NCBI RefSeq assembly: GCF_003026815.1
Contig: NZ_PYOG01000008.1
Span: forward strand, 62,001 to 126,000
Origin: Photobacterium damselae
Lineage (GTDB): Bacteria; Pseudomonadota; Gammaproteobacteria; Enterobacterales; Vibrionaceae
Direction: 5' to 3'
DNA: 64,000 bases
In this document: positions 17,190-26,157 of the stretch, one piece after another
How positions within the stretch are numbered: position 1 is the first letter of the stretch
Layout of the letters: each line of letters starts with the position of its first letter
Program-made: the position numbers and the translations under genes
The notes under the pieces: model-generated
What the model was told of the DNA's origin: nothing
Databases searched by the model: none
Seen by the model: the letters and a program-made list of their open reading frames with translations, nothing else

Positions 17190-18206
17190 TTATTCGTATT
17201 TTTTCTCACGAGCCAGCAGATCTTTTGCCGCGATACGAGCATCTTTACCTTGGTACAACACCTGATAAATCTGCTCCGTAATTGGCATTTCAACCCCAAA
17301 GCGCTCTGCTAATGCGTGCACTTCTTTGGTATTGCGATAGCCTTCAACAACTTGACCAATATCGATTTGCGCCTGTTCAACCGATTCGCCTTTACCTAAA
17401 GCAAGGCCAAAACGGCGGTTACGAGATTGATTATCGGTACAAGTTAATACTAAATCACCAAGGCCAGCCATCCCCATAAAGGTTTCTGGATGAGCGCCTA
17501 GAGCTGCACCTAAACGGCACATCTCAGCAAGGCCTCGAGTAATTAACGCAGTACGAGCATTGGCACCAAAACCAATCCCATCAGACATACCAGCACCAAT
17601 TGCGATAACGTTCTTAACTGCGCCACCTAATTGCATGCCAATAAAGTCGCTGTTGCTGTAGACACGAAATGTCTGACTACAGTGAATTTTATTTTGCAAG
17701 TCTGCGACAAACTGACTATCAGGTGACGCCACAGCGATCGCCGTTGGCATACCTGCTGCAAGTTCAGTGGCAAATGTAGGCCCAGACAGCACCGCTAGCG
17801 GAACCTCTTCACCTAGTGCCTCTGTTGCCACATCTTGCAATAAGCGACCAGTTTCTGGCTCTAACCCTTTGGTTGCCCAACAAACTCGTGAATCTTCGCG
17901 TAAAAACGGTTTCACTTGGCGTAGCACCGTACCAAACACATGGCTTGGCACAACCACTAATAAGTCGCGGCTGGCTTGTACCGCAGCTTTAAGATCTGCG
18001 GTAACAATCAAAGAGTCAGGAAAAGCAACGCCAGGAAGAAACGCTTCATTTGCTCGATCAATTTCTAGCTGTGCCATATGTTCAGGCTCATGGCCCCATA
18101 ACACAACATTTGCACCATTACGGGCAAGAGAAATGGCCAAAGCGGTACCGTATGAGCCAGCACCTAAAACAGTCATGGCAATCGGTGAATCTGCGTTTGT
18201 ATTCAT
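17190..18206 (-). CDS. gpsA: Glycerol-3-phosphate dehydrogenase [NAD(P)+] GpsA
   Basis: GpsA reduces dihydroxyacetone phosphate to sn-glycerol 3-phosphate, the backbone for phospholipid synthesis. The 338-residue cytoplasmic protein has the dinucleotide-binding [10 protein letters not shown] near its start, the VVPSHVFG stretch, ATKGLE, and the conserved Lys in [16 protein letters not shown] at 18215 is in frame, but ATG 18206 is preferred. The gap to secB is only 23 bases, so it is co-transcribed with secB, as in E. coli. Confidence 0.97.
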   Translation of the reverse strand: MNTNADSPIAMTVLGAGSYGTALAISLARNGANVVLWGHEPEHMAQLEIDRANEAFLPGVAFPDSLIVTADLKAAVQASRDLLVVVPSHVFGTVLRQVKPFLREDSRVCWATKGLEPETGRLLQDVATEALGEEVPLAVLSGPTFATELAAGMPTAIAVASPDSQFVADLQNKIHCSQTFRVYSNSDFIGMQLGGAVKNVIAIGAGMSDGIGFGANARTALITRGLAEMCRLGAALGAHPETFMGMAGLGDLVLTCTDNQSRNRRFGLALGKGESVEQAQIDIGQVVEGYRNTKEVHALAERFGVEMPITEQIYQVLYQGKDARIAAKDLLAREKKYE

Positions 18207-18229
18207 CTTGGTCACACTATTTAATTAAA

Positions 18230-18697
18230 TTATGCGTCAGCTTCTGTATTTGCTTCTGCTTGGCTTTGTAGGTAGTTCATAAACAATGCATCAAAGTTAA
18301 CTGGTGCAAGGTTTAGTTGAGGGAACGTACCTTTAACCACTAGGCTTGAAATTGTTTCACGCGCATATGGGAATAGGATATTTGGACAGAATGCACCTAG
18401 ACAATGTGCAAGCTGTGGAGCTTCCATACCTAGAGCTGTGAAAATACCGCCCTGCTGAACTTCACATAGGAACGCGTTATCACCTTCGTTCTGTACAGTT
18501 ACAGTAAGACGTAGCACAACTTCGTATACGCCTTCACCTAGCTCACGGCTTTGAGTATCTAGGTCTAGTTTAACTTCAGGATTCCACTCTTTTTGGAATA
18601 CGTCTGGAGAGTTTGGCGCTTCAAAAGACACGTCTTTTAGGAAGATACGTTGAATTTGGAAGTTTTGTTGTGCATCGTTGTTTGCAGCTTCTGCCAT
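18230..18697 (-). CDS. secB: Protein-export chaperone SecB
   Basis: SecB is a homotetrameric cytosolic chaperone that holds preproteins unfolded and hands them to SecA. The 155-residue protein shows the conserved core [14 protein letters not shown], the acidic region, and the C-terminal [15 protein letters not shown] segment. Length equals E. coli SecB (155). It lies between yibN and gpsA. The glutaredoxin gene grxC that sits here in E. coli is absent. Confidence 0.97.
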   Translation of the reverse strand: MAEAANNDAQQNFQIQRIFLKDVSFEAPNSPDVFQKEWNPEVKLDLDTQSRELGEGVYEVVLRLTVTVQNEGDNAFLCEVQQGGIFTALGMEAPQLAHCLGAFCPNILFPYARETISSLVVKGTFPQLNLAPVNFDALFMNYLQSQAEANTEADA

Positions 18698-18789
18698 GGT
18701 GGAAATCCTTCTTTTTATCTGATCCTGTCAAACCAGGGAAAATATACATGCAACTGCGGTATCCCACCGTCGCTTAATCTTTGTTTTAA

Positions 18790-19230
18790 TTACTTCTTGC
18801 TCTTACCGCGAACCAAAGGAAGATTCGCTTCATTCCAAGAGATTAGACCATCTTTTAGCAAGTTTACTTTGGTAAAACCGGCTTTATGTAACAGGTTCGC
18901 ACTCTCTTGTGCTGTTTGACCTGTCTTGCATACAACTACAATTGGGGCGTCTTTGTAGTTTTCAAGGTTTGCAAAATTCTGATCTTTGATCTGGCTCGGT
19001 AAAATGTGAACAGAACCCGCAATATGGCCCTTACGAAACTCTTCTTGCGAACGAATATCGACAAAAACACCCTCTTCGCGGTTAACCAACAAAGTGGCGT
19101 CATTGGCAGTCACTACTTGGTAGCCTGCTGTTTTTTGTTTTACTAATGAGGCAATGATTGCCACAACCAGACCAATCCAAACTATAGATAGCATTGAGTG
19201 GCTTGATACAAATTCCATAAATTGTTGCAT
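18790..19230 (-). CDS. yibN: Membrane-anchored rhodanese-like protein YibN
   Basis: The 146-residue protein has one N-terminal membrane span (about residues 12-30) and a rhodanese domain (about 45-135). The active-site Cys lies in VVCKTGQTAQ, so it could carry a sulfane sulfur. The matching E. coli gene, yibN, lies beside grxC-secB-gpsA in the same way. Its substrate is not known to me. The domain probably faces the cytoplasm. It heads the minus-strand group yibN-secB-gpsA-cysE, though the 92-base gap to secB may carry another promoter. Confidence 0.9.
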   Translation of the reverse strand: MQQFMEFVSSHSMLSIVWIGLVVAIIASLVKQKTAGYQVVTANDATLLVNREEGVFVDIRSQEEFRKGHIAGSVHILPSQIKDQNFANLENYKDAPIVVVCKTGQTAQESANLLHKAGFTKVNLLKDGLISWNEANLPLVRGKSKK

Positions 19231-19528
19231 GTTTATCGCTCTGCTTAAGTCTGACCGTTCGCAATAACAGTCAAGGGGTACATAATAAAAGACGATCGAG
19301 TATACCCATCAACATCGGCTTGTACAGATTTCCCCACCGATTCTGAGCGCTCTCTCTCGCATCCTACAGCCAGTATAAAAGCGAAATTCGCTGTCACCTA
19401 TTACTAAAATAGAAAAAAACTGTGATTTAAGACTTACACTTCTTGTCATAAATGAATATATTTTGCATTGAAAGATAACATTCCGTTGACAGGTTTGTTT
19501 GATCTTAAGCTACAGTTTTGTTCCAATT

Positions 19529-19545
19529 CTGTAGTAAAATTACGT
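19529..19545. promoter_or_regulatory. Candidate HexR operator upstream of gpmI
   Basis: CTGTAGTAAAATTACGT matches 14 of 17 positions of TTGTARTWWWAYTACAA, including the whole core. It lies just downstream of a possible promoter and about 95 bases before the gpmI start, which would suit repression. Confidence 0.5.
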
Positions 19546-19557
19546 CAACAACGATAG

Positions 19558-19602
19558 CAATTGCCTTAGTTTTGCTTTTGACTCAGAAAGTTAAGGCAAT
19601 TG
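19558..19602 (+). other. Hairpin in the gpmI leader
   Basis: CAATTGCCTTA at 19558-19568 pairs exactly with TAAGGCAATTG at 19592-19602, with a 23-base loop, ending 36 bases before the gpmI start. It is not followed by T residues. Confidence 0.6.
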
Positions 19603-19638
19603 ATATGAATTTTCATTTACTGTACGAGGGGACAGAAC

Positions 19639-21180
19639 ATGTCTGCTAAAAAGCCACTGGCTCTTGTAATCCTAGATGGTTGGGGTTACCGCGAAGATGC
19701 TGCAAACAATGCAATCGCTAATGCAAATACACCAGTAATGGACAGCCTAATGGCTAACGAAGCTCATACTCTGATCTCTGCATCAGGTATGGATGTTGGT
19801 CTTCCTGACGGTCAAATGGGTAACTCAGAAGTAGGTCACACTAATATTGGTGCAGGCCGTGTGGTTTACCAAGACCTAACTCGTATTACTAAAGCTATCT
19901 CTGATGGTGAGTTTTTCGAAAACGACGTTCTTGTTGCTGCGATGGATGCGGCAATCAAAGAAGGTAAAGCAGTTCACATCATGGGCCTAATGTCACCAGG
20001 TGGTGTACATAGCCATGAAGATCACATCAAAGCTGCGGTTGAAATGGCAGCTAAACGTGGTGCAGAGAAAATTTACCTACACTGCTTCCTAGATGGTCGT
20101 GATACTCCACCACGTAGTGCACAACACTCTCTAGAGCGTTTCCAAGAGCTATTTGCAAAACTAGGCAAAGGCCGTGTTGCATCACTTGTTGGTCGTTACT
20201 ATGCAATGGACCGTGACAACAACTGGGATCGTGTAGAACAAGCATACGATCTACTAACCGCAGCACAAGGCGAGTTTACAGCTGAGAGCGCAGTTGCAGG
20301 TCTAGAAGCGGCTTACGCTCGTAACGAAAACGATGAATTTGTAAAAGCAACGGTTATCCGCGCTGAAGGTCAAGAAGACGCTGCAATGCAAGATGGTGAT
20401 GCGGTAATCTTTATGAACTACCGTGCTGACCGTGCTCGTCAAATTACTCGTGCATTTGAAGCTGGTTTTGAAAGCTTTGCTCGTAAGCAATTCCCACAAC
20501 TTGCTGATTTCGTAATGTTGACGCAGTATGCTGCAGATATCGAGCTATCAACAGCATTCCCACCAGCAAGCCTAGAAAATACTCTAGGTGAGTGGCTATC
20601 TAAGAAAGGCAAAAAGCAGCTACGTATCTCTGAAACAGAGAAATATGCTCACGTAACTTTCTTCTTCAATGGCGGTGTTGAGAACGAATTTGATGGCGAA
20701 TCACGTCAGTTAGTTGCTTCTCCTAAAGTAGCAACATATGACCTACAACCAGAAATGAGTTCTCCAGAGCTAACAGACAAACTGGTTGCTGCAATTAAAG
20801 GCGGCGAGTTTGACGTTATCATCTGTAACTACCCTAACGGTGACATGGTTGGTCACACAGGTATTTATGATGCAGCGGTTAAAGCGTGTGAAGCTCTTGA
20901 TGGTTGTATCGGCCGTGTAGTTGAAGCAATCCGTGAAGTTAACGGTCAGCTACTGATCACTGCAGACCACGGTAATGCTGAAATGATGATTAACCCAGAA
21001 ACGGGTGAAATCCACACAGCACATACTAACCTTCCAGTACCATTAATCTATGTTGGTGATAAGTCTCTAACATTAAAAGATAACGGTAAGCTATCAGACC
21101 TTGCGCCAACTATGCTTGCACTGTCTGATATGGAAATCCCTTCAGAGATGTCTGGTCAGGTGCTGTTTGATCTGAAATAA
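19639..21180 (+). CDS. gpmI: 2,3-bisphosphoglycerate-independent phosphoglycerate mutase GpmI
   Basis: GpmI interconverts 3- and 2-phosphoglycerate using Mn2+ and a phosphoserine intermediate. The 513-residue alkaline-phosphatase-fold enzyme has DGWGYRED at the N-terminus, the catalytic Ser in [26 protein letters not shown], and the metal-binding [10 protein letters not shown] and [11 protein letters not shown] stretches. AGGGGA precedes ATG 19639. Codon bias is that of a well-expressed gene. envC follows after 8 bases, an arrangement also known from E. coli. Confidence 0.98.
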   Translation: MSAKKPLALVILDGWGYREDAANNAIANANTPVMDSLMANEAHTLISASGMDVGLPDGQMGNSEVGHTNIGAGRVVYQDLTRITKAISDGEFFENDVLVAAMDAAIKEGKAVHIMGLMSPGGVHSHEDHIKAAVEMAAKRGAEKIYLHCFLDGRDTPPRSAQHSLERFQELFAKLGKGRVASLVGRYYAMDRDNNWDRVEQAYDLLTAAQGEFTAESAVAGLEAAYARNENDEFVKATVIRAEGQEDAAMQDGDAVIFMNYRADRARQITRAFEAGFESFARKQFPQLADFVMLTQYAADIELSTAFPPASLENTLGEWLSKKGKKQLRISETEKYAHVTFFFNGGVENEFDGESRQLVASPKVATYDLQPEMSSPELTDKLVAAIKGGEFDVIICNYPNGDMVGHTGIYDAAVKACEALDGCIGRVVEAIREVNGQLLITADHGNAEMMINPETGEIHTAHTNLPVPLIYVGDKSLTLKDNGKLSDLAPTMLALSDMEIPSEMSGQVLFDLK

Positions 21181-21188
21181 TCTCCTTC

Positions 21189-22385
21189 ATGCGAGATATG
21201 ATTAAACACCTCAACCAAACTATCCGCGCCGGTGCTTTATGCACTGGCGCTTTGCTATGTCTTGCATTTGTAACGCCAAGTTATGCCACTAGCCCAAACC
21301 AGCTTGATAGCGTGAAACAGGAAATTGCACGCCAGAAAAGTCAGCTGGCTAAAAAGCAACAAGAGTTTGCTGCCTTGCAAAAGGAACTTCGCCAACATGA
21401 GCTAGGTATCGGTAAAACCGCGAAGCAAATACATCAGGCACAAGCACAACTGGAAACCCTAAAGCGCTCTATTGCTCAATTAGAATCGGAGCAAAAGAAG
21501 CTAGAAGCCGAACAGAAAAAGCAACAGCAACAGCTAAAAGCTTTACTGGATGCTCAGTACCGACAGGGTAAAAACAGTGAAATCGCCAACTTATTAAGTG
21601 GTGAAAACTCATCAACCTTAGATCGAATGACAGCCTATGCTGAAACTTTCAGCTTAGCGCAGACCAAAGCTCTAGAAAATCTAGAAGTCACCAATACCGA
21701 GCTACAGATGAAGTTGCATCAGCTTTCAACACAGCGCGAACAACAACGTGCTATGTTAAGCCAACTGCAACAAGAAAAGGCCGAGCTTGATAGTCAACAA
21801 AAAGCCCGAGAAAAAACCTTAGCAGGTATTAAAGGTAAAATTCGCACTAGCAACGACTACATCAACGATTTAAAAGCTAACGAGCGGCGAATGTTAGCTG
21901 CCATCGCAAAAGCCAAAGCAGAGGCAGAAGCGAGAGCTCGGGCTGAAGCTGCCGCGAAAAAAGCAGCTGAAGCGGCCAAACGCCTACCTATGAATGGCTT
22001 AAGTAGTAGTAAAGGTAAATTACCTTGGCCTGTTCGTGGCAGTGTTATTCACAATTATGGTGACCGTCAACAAGGTGAACTACGCTGGAAAGGTATGGTG
22101 ATTGCTAAGCCTGTAGGTAGCCAAGTGACAGCAATAAGCTCAGGTCGCGTAGTTTTTGCCGACTGGCTACGTGGTTATGGTCTGATGATCGTAATCGAAC
22201 ACGGCAAAGGTGATATGAGTATCTATGGTTATAACCAGACCTTACTTAAGAAAGTAGGTGATCCTGTCTCGGCGGGTGAACCTATTGCACTGGTTGGTGA
22301 TAGTGGTGGCCAAGATCGATCTGGATTGTATTTCGAGATCCGTCGTAAAGGATCACCCGTTAACCCAAGAAGTTGGCTGAAATAA
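21189..22385 (+). CDS. envC: Murein hydrolase activator EnvC
   Basis: EnvC sits in the periplasm at the septum and switches on the amidases AmiA and AmiB for daughter-cell separation. The 398-residue protein has a signal peptide (cut near SYA-TS, about residue 34), long coiled coils (about 35-250), and a C-terminal LytM/M23 domain (about 285-395). The domain lacks the usual zinc-binding His residues of active LytM enzymes, as expected of an activator. Start is 21189, with a possible alternative ATG at 21198. It is co-transcribed with gpmI. Confidence 0.93.
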   Translation: MRDMIKHLNQTIRAGALCTGALLCLAFVTPSYATSPNQLDSVKQEIARQKSQLAKKQQEFAALQKELRQHELGIGKTAKQIHQAQAQLETLKRSIAQLESEQKKLEAEQKKQQQQLKALLDAQYRQGKNSEIANLLSGENSSTLDRMTAYAETFSLAQTKALENLEVTNTELQMKLHQLSTQREQQRAMLSQLQQEKAELDSQQKAREKTLAGIKGKIRTSNDYINDLKANERRMLAAIAKAKAEAEARARAEAAAKKAAEAAKRLPMNGLSSSKGKLPWPVRGSVIHNYGDRQQGELRWKGMVIAKPVGSQVTAISSGRVVFADWLRGYGLMIVIEHGKGDMSIYGYNQTLLKKVGDPVSAGEPIALVGDSGGQDRSGLYFEIRRKGSPVNPRSWLK

Positions 22386-22393
22386 AGACTAAA

Positions 22394-22423
22394 AAACCCC
22401 GTTACTCTAGCGGGGTTTCTTTT
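22394..22423. terminator. Bidirectional terminator between envC and the TetR gene
   Basis: AAACCCCG and CGGGGTTT form an 8-bp stem with a 9-base loop, with T-rich flanks on the plus strand and a TTTT tail on the minus strand. Confidence 0.88.
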
Positions 22424-22449
22424 TATTGCAATCAATATTAACCAAGTAG

Positions 22450-23091
22450 TTACTGATGTTCTTGCTGCTGTGAATTGTAGTATTCGCGTAACTGTTCAAC
22501 CCGTTCCCGCCCTTTTTCTGTTGCCAGTGGTCGCACAATATTTAGCATTTGAATCACACCATGGTAAATCACCTTTTTAGTAATTTTTGCACCTGGAGCT
22601 TGTGTGGTCTGATAGCTAATCCAACTTGAGGCAACAAGCTTTAAGGTATCAGCAAGAGCTTGTAGGTCTTCATCATTGAGATTAACTAATCCCATTTGAC
22701 GAAAATTTTGCATTAGTCGGGCAATATTATAGTGAAGTTGCTCTTGAGCGGTTAAATACTTAACTTGTAGCACTTCATCTCGACGTAGGATATCGGGTAA
22801 GTTGGCATAGAAAAAACGATAACGCCACATTAAAAAAAATACGCCATCGAGGTAGCCTAATAAGCCATCAGAGGATTCATCCATATTCTGCGGCTGAAAG
22901 CGCACACTGAGCTCTTGAGCATATTCATCGAAAATACAGTGTATAATCTCTTCTTTATTACGAAAATGATAATAGAGATTACCTGGGCTAATTCCTAAAT
23001 GGGCGGCGATATGGTTAGTCGTAACATTTGACTCACCTTGCTCATTAAAGAGCTCACGCGAAGCCAAAATAATTCGATCTCGTGTTTTCAT
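22450..23091 (-). CDS. TetR/AcrR family transcriptional regulator
   Basis: The 213-residue protein has an N-terminal TetR helix-turn-helix (about residues 5-50; THHIAAHLGIS-like NHIAAHLGISPGNLYYHF) and a helical ligand-binding half that I cannot assign to a known ligand. It is divergent from lpxM, with a palindromic candidate operator in the gap, so it may control itself and lpxM. That link is inferred from position only. Start ATG 23091 has GGAAG upstream. Confidence 0.85.
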   Translation of the reverse strand: MKTRDRIILASRELFNEQGESNVTTNHIAAHLGISPGNLYYHFRNKEEIIHCIFDEYAQELSVRFQPQNMDESSDGLLGYLDGVFFLMWRYRFFYANLPDILRRDEVLQVKYLTAQEQLHYNIARLMQNFRQMGLVNLNDEDLQALADTLKLVASSWISYQTTQAPGAKITKKVIYHGVIQMLNIVRPLATEKGRERVEQLREYYNSQQQEHQ

Positions 23092-23118
23092 TATGACAGA
23101 CTTCCTTCGCCCATTAAT

Positions 23119-23136
23119 TGATACATAATGGTATCA
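23119..23136. promoter_or_regulatory. Palindromic candidate operator for the TetR regulator
   Basis: TGATAC-ATAATG-GTATCA is an 18-base palindrome with perfect 6-base arms, 28 bases before the TetR start and 127 bases before lpxM. Confidence 0.45.
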
Positions 23137-23262
23137 TAGATAACAGCGAATATTTACAATAGTAGCGGTAAGCTAAGGTTCAAGAATCTCATTTTACTAT
23201 TAAAAGCGCTATAACCTTAGAGCACCGATTTACTCAATACCACTAATACAGATACGGCCTTT

Positions 23263-24213
23263 ATGTTAGATCACTACGATAAACAAGCTTATCACCCACA
23301 ATTTTCTTGGCACTTTCTTCATCCAAAATATTGGGGAACTTGGCTAGCTGTATTTTTTTCAGCGCTATTTTGTTTACTGCCCCATAATGCACGTCGTGCT
23401 TTAGCAACCCTCTTTGCTAAACAAGCCATTAAAATTAAAAAAGGGGCCAATCTTCGAGCAAGAGTAAATTTAGCCCTTTGCTTCCCAGACAAAACAGAGG
23501 CTGAACGTGAAGAGATTTTACTGCAGAACCTAATTACTGCGGGCTCTTTCTTGTTGGGCTTTGCAGCATTAAGTATGCGCAACCGCCAATGGTTAGAAGA
23601 TCATACCGTCATTCGAGGTATGGACAACCTTACTTCACTAACCGAGCAAGGACAGAGTGTTATTTTGCTAGTGCCTCATACATGGGCAATCGATATTCCT
23701 GCTGTGTTACTTGCTTCCCGTGGCCTTCCTGTTTCTGCAATGGCAAAAAAACAGAAAAATGAAGTCTCTGACTGGCTCATGCACAAACAACGTGTACAGT
23801 ACGGTGGTCGAGTTTATGAACGCAGTGGTGGCATTAAGCCATTTATTAAATCGATTCGTGAAGGTTACTTAGGTTACTACCTTCCTGACGAGGATTTAGG
23901 CCCAGAACACAGTGTTTTTGTTGATTTTTTTGCAACTAAAAAAGCCACTATGTCCGGCCTTGGTCGTGTCGCAAAACTAAGTCGAGCTAAGATTGTTCCG
24001 CTGTTTTCTATGTATAACAGTGAGACGGGGAATTATGAATTAGATTTTTACCCTGCACTGCCATTTCCAACTGACAGTGAAGAACAAGATGCCCGAATGA
24101 TGAATGAATGTATTGAACAGTACGTAACCGAACGTCCTGAGCAGTACATGTGGATTTTACGCCTCCTAAAAACACGCCCAGAGGGTGAGTGCAATCCTTA
24201 TCATAAACAGTGA
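23263..24213 (+). CDS. lpxM: Lipid A late acyltransferase LpxM (MsbB family)
   Basis: This inner-membrane enzyme adds the last secondary acyl chain to Kdo2-lipid A. The 316-residue protein has an N-terminal membrane anchor and the HX4D catalytic motif in PHTWAIDIP (near residue 146), as well as the family YYLPDEDLG stretch near residue 207. In some Vibrio species the related enzyme adds a 3-hydroxy fatty acid and is called LpxN; the sequence alone does not decide. The waaL start overlaps its stop codon. Confidence 0.9.
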   Translation: MLDHYDKQAYHPQFSWHFLHPKYWGTWLAVFFSALFCLLPHNARRALATLFAKQAIKIKKGANLRARVNLALCFPDKTEAEREEILLQNLITAGSFLLGFAALSMRNRQWLEDHTVIRGMDNLTSLTEQGQSVILLVPHTWAIDIPAVLLASRGLPVSAMAKKQKNEVSDWLMHKQRVQYGGRVYERSGGIKPFIKSIREGYLGYYLPDEDLGPEHSVFVDFFATKKATMSGLGRVAKLSRAKIVPLFSMYNSETGNYELDFYPALPFPTDSEEQDARMMNECIEQYVTERPEQYMWILRLLKTRPEGECNPYHKQ

Positions 24214-25409
24214 TGGACCTAATGAAAGATAGAGTATTTTCGTTTTTTATCTTATTGCCTTTTATTTGGCTCTCAACAGGAATGTTGATCCTAAAAAATG
24301 GCGATAAGACTATGGTCGCAATGATTATTATTTCAATTATTGCAACAGTCTGCCGATATGGCTTAACCAGTATTAAACAAAATCTATCGAACAAAATGTT
24401 ATGGCTTGTCATTGCCATCGCAGCTTACACTCTGTTTTCCTATGCTTATCATGGACTGAGTTCTAGAGAGCTAAGGGCAATTATCGGCTCGTTACTTTTC
24501 TTATTGTTTTTACCAACACAGTTAATTACGCAAAACCGTTTAATTGGGTTAGTCGTTTTAGGTTCCATTGTTAGTTCATTATATGCTTGGTATTACGGGA
24601 TTTATTTGGGGCTAGGTCGTTCATGGCCAATGAACCCTATTCCATACAGCACATTAATTGTCTCTTTTGCAATAATGTCACTGAGTTTTGCACTAGCATC
24701 AACCGATAAAAGAGTTAAGGTTATCACTACAGTCTGCTTTAGTTTTAGTTGCCTTGCTCTTATCATTGGTGAAAGCCGCGGCCTATGGTTGGCTCTTGCG
24801 TTAACACTTTTCACCTTCGCAATATATAGCATGATACGTTTTTACCAACCTAAATACTGGCTGTATATTATGGGCCTAGTAATACTGATTGGATCTATGG
24901 GTATCGTCTTAAAACCTCAACTAGAAGCTAGATGGCAGCAGACTGAACAAGAGTACCAAGCTATTCAAAATGGAAATATGTGTACCTCTATCGGCTTAAG
25001 ACTACAAATGTGGCAGGCTGCATCTATATTAGTGGAAGATGATCCTATTTTAGGCACTGGAGATGCTCATATCCAAAAATTAGATGAACTCTATCATCAA
25101 GGCCGTATCGAAAAATGCTTATATCAATATCAGCCTGCGCACTATCACAACCAGTATCTAGATAGATTTGTAAAAAATGGCGTGATAGGTTTAATCCTAC
25201 TTTTAGCGCTATTACTTTGCCCAATAACACAAATAAAAAAACTAAATAATACTAAACAATACATATTACTCGGGATTATCACTGTATATATCAGTGCCTC
25301 CTTAACGGATGTACCGCTTAATCACGGACAGACTTTATTTATGTATTTCTTTTATATTTTTGGTGCTTGTTGTTACTCTCAAGATGCCCAAAGAGAACTC
25401 AATCCATGA
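24213..25409 (+). CDS. waaL: O-antigen ligase family protein (WaaL)
   Basis: WaaL ligates undecaprenyl-linked O-antigen to the lipid A-core on the periplasmic face of the inner membrane. The 398-residue protein has about 10-12 membrane spans. A large periplasmic loop ends in HYHNQYLDRFVKNGVIG, the HN-x2-L...G-x2-G signature of the Wzy_C/WaaL family, and a second His (NHGQT) follows. Wzy polymerases share this fold, but the position among LPS core genes favours the ligase. ATG 24213 shares its A with the lpxM stop. A GTG at 24210 is also in frame. Confidence 0.85.
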   Translation: MDLMKDRVFSFFILLPFIWLSTGMLILKNGDKTMVAMIIISIIATVCRYGLTSIKQNLSNKMLWLVIAIAAYTLFSYAYHGLSSRELRAIIGSLLFLLFLPTQLITQNRLIGLVVLGSIVSSLYAWYYGIYLGLGRSWPMNPIPYSTLIVSFAIMSLSFALASTDKRVKVITTVCFSFSCLALIIGESRGLWLALALTLFTFAIYSMIRFYQPKYWLYIMGLVILIGSMGIVLKPQLEARWQQTEQEYQAIQNGNMCTSIGLRLQMWQAASILVEDDPILGTGDAHIQKLDELYHQGRIEKCLYQYQPAHYHNQYLDRFVKNGVIGLILLLALLLCPITQIKKLNNTKQYILLGIITVYISASLTDVPLNHGQTLFMYFFYIFGACCYSQDAQRELNP

Positions 25410-26155
25410 TCGATATTTTTGTTATCAATATCCCCTCTTCCGTGGAGCGTAAAGAAAATATTACCCAACAGTTGGTAAAATTAAATCTAGATTTTAAGCT
25501 GTTTGAAGCGGTAAATGGACATAAAGATTCATCGCCACTGTTTAATCTCTATGATGAAGCGTTAAGCCAACAATACCGTGGGAAATCGCTTAGTAAAGGA
25601 CAATTAGGATGCTATGCCAGCCACTATTTATTGTGGCAGAAATGTGTCGAGATAAATAAGCCTATCATCATTCTGGAAGATGATGCTCTTATCTATTCAG
25701 AACCATTCTTAGATATTGTTGAAAATGCGAGTAAATTAGCAGAACACTTCGAATGTATTCGTCTTTTTGATAATAAGCGCAAAACATTTAGACATGCCAA
25801 AGAATACCCATTACCTCATACAGCAGTCCACAAGTTTAGTAAGGGGCACATGAGCGCTACAGGATATTTTTTAACTCCAACAGGAGCAAAAAAATTTCTT
25901 GCACACTCTCAAGCTTGGTATCTTGCAGTTGATATCTATATGGATCGATTTTGGATTAATGATGTCAATGTTCACGGCACCGTTCCTGCTTGCTTAAGTA
26001 ATGACCCTAAATTTGACTCCGATATTGGTTATGGAGCCAAACCTAAACGAGATCTATATTGTCGTTTAAAACGCGAAGTTTTCAATTTGGCGGAGCTTTT
26101 TCGCCGCGAATATCATAATGCTTGCTACAGAATTCGAATGAAGAGAAAACCATAA
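25406..26155 (+). CDS. Glycosyltransferase family 25 (LPS core/LOS biosynthesis)
   Basis: The 249-residue protein is a GT25 transferase, a family that includes LOS galactosyltransferases such as LpsA/Lex-1. It shows the family start (IDIFVINIPSSVERK), LGCYASHYLLWQK, and the nucleotide-sugar/metal motif IILEDDAL near residue 93. No signal peptide is present; it should work on the inner face of the membrane. ATG 25406 overlaps the waaL stop as ATGA, so translation is coupled. The sugar transferred cannot be read from the sequence. Confidence 0.88.
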   Translation: MIDIFVINIPSSVERKENITQQLVKLNLDFKLFEAVNGHKDSSPLFNLYDEALSQQYRGKSLSKGQLGCYASHYLLWQKCVEINKPIIILEDDALIYSEPFLDIVENASKLAEHFECIRLFDNKRKTFRHAKEYPLPHTAVHKFSKGHMSATGYFLTPTGAKKFLAHSQAWYLAVDIYMDRFWINDVNVHGTVPACLSNDPKFDSDIGYGAKPKRDLYCRLKREVFNLAELFRREYHNACYRIRMKRKP

Positions 26156-26157
26156 CG

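Larger units (their letters stand above)
19231..19638. other. yibN-gpmI divergent intergenic region
   Basis: These 408 bases carry promoters for two divergent genes. Visible on the gpmI side are TTGACA at 19486-19491 with GCTACA 17 bases on (a possible promoter), a candidate HexR site at 19529-19545, and an 11-bp leader hairpin at 19558-19602. I see no small gene. Confidence 0.6.

Noticed and set aside
24008-24418. Minus-strand frame of 136 codons across the lpxM-waaL junction
   Set aside because: It overlaps two recognised genes and has no conserved motif.
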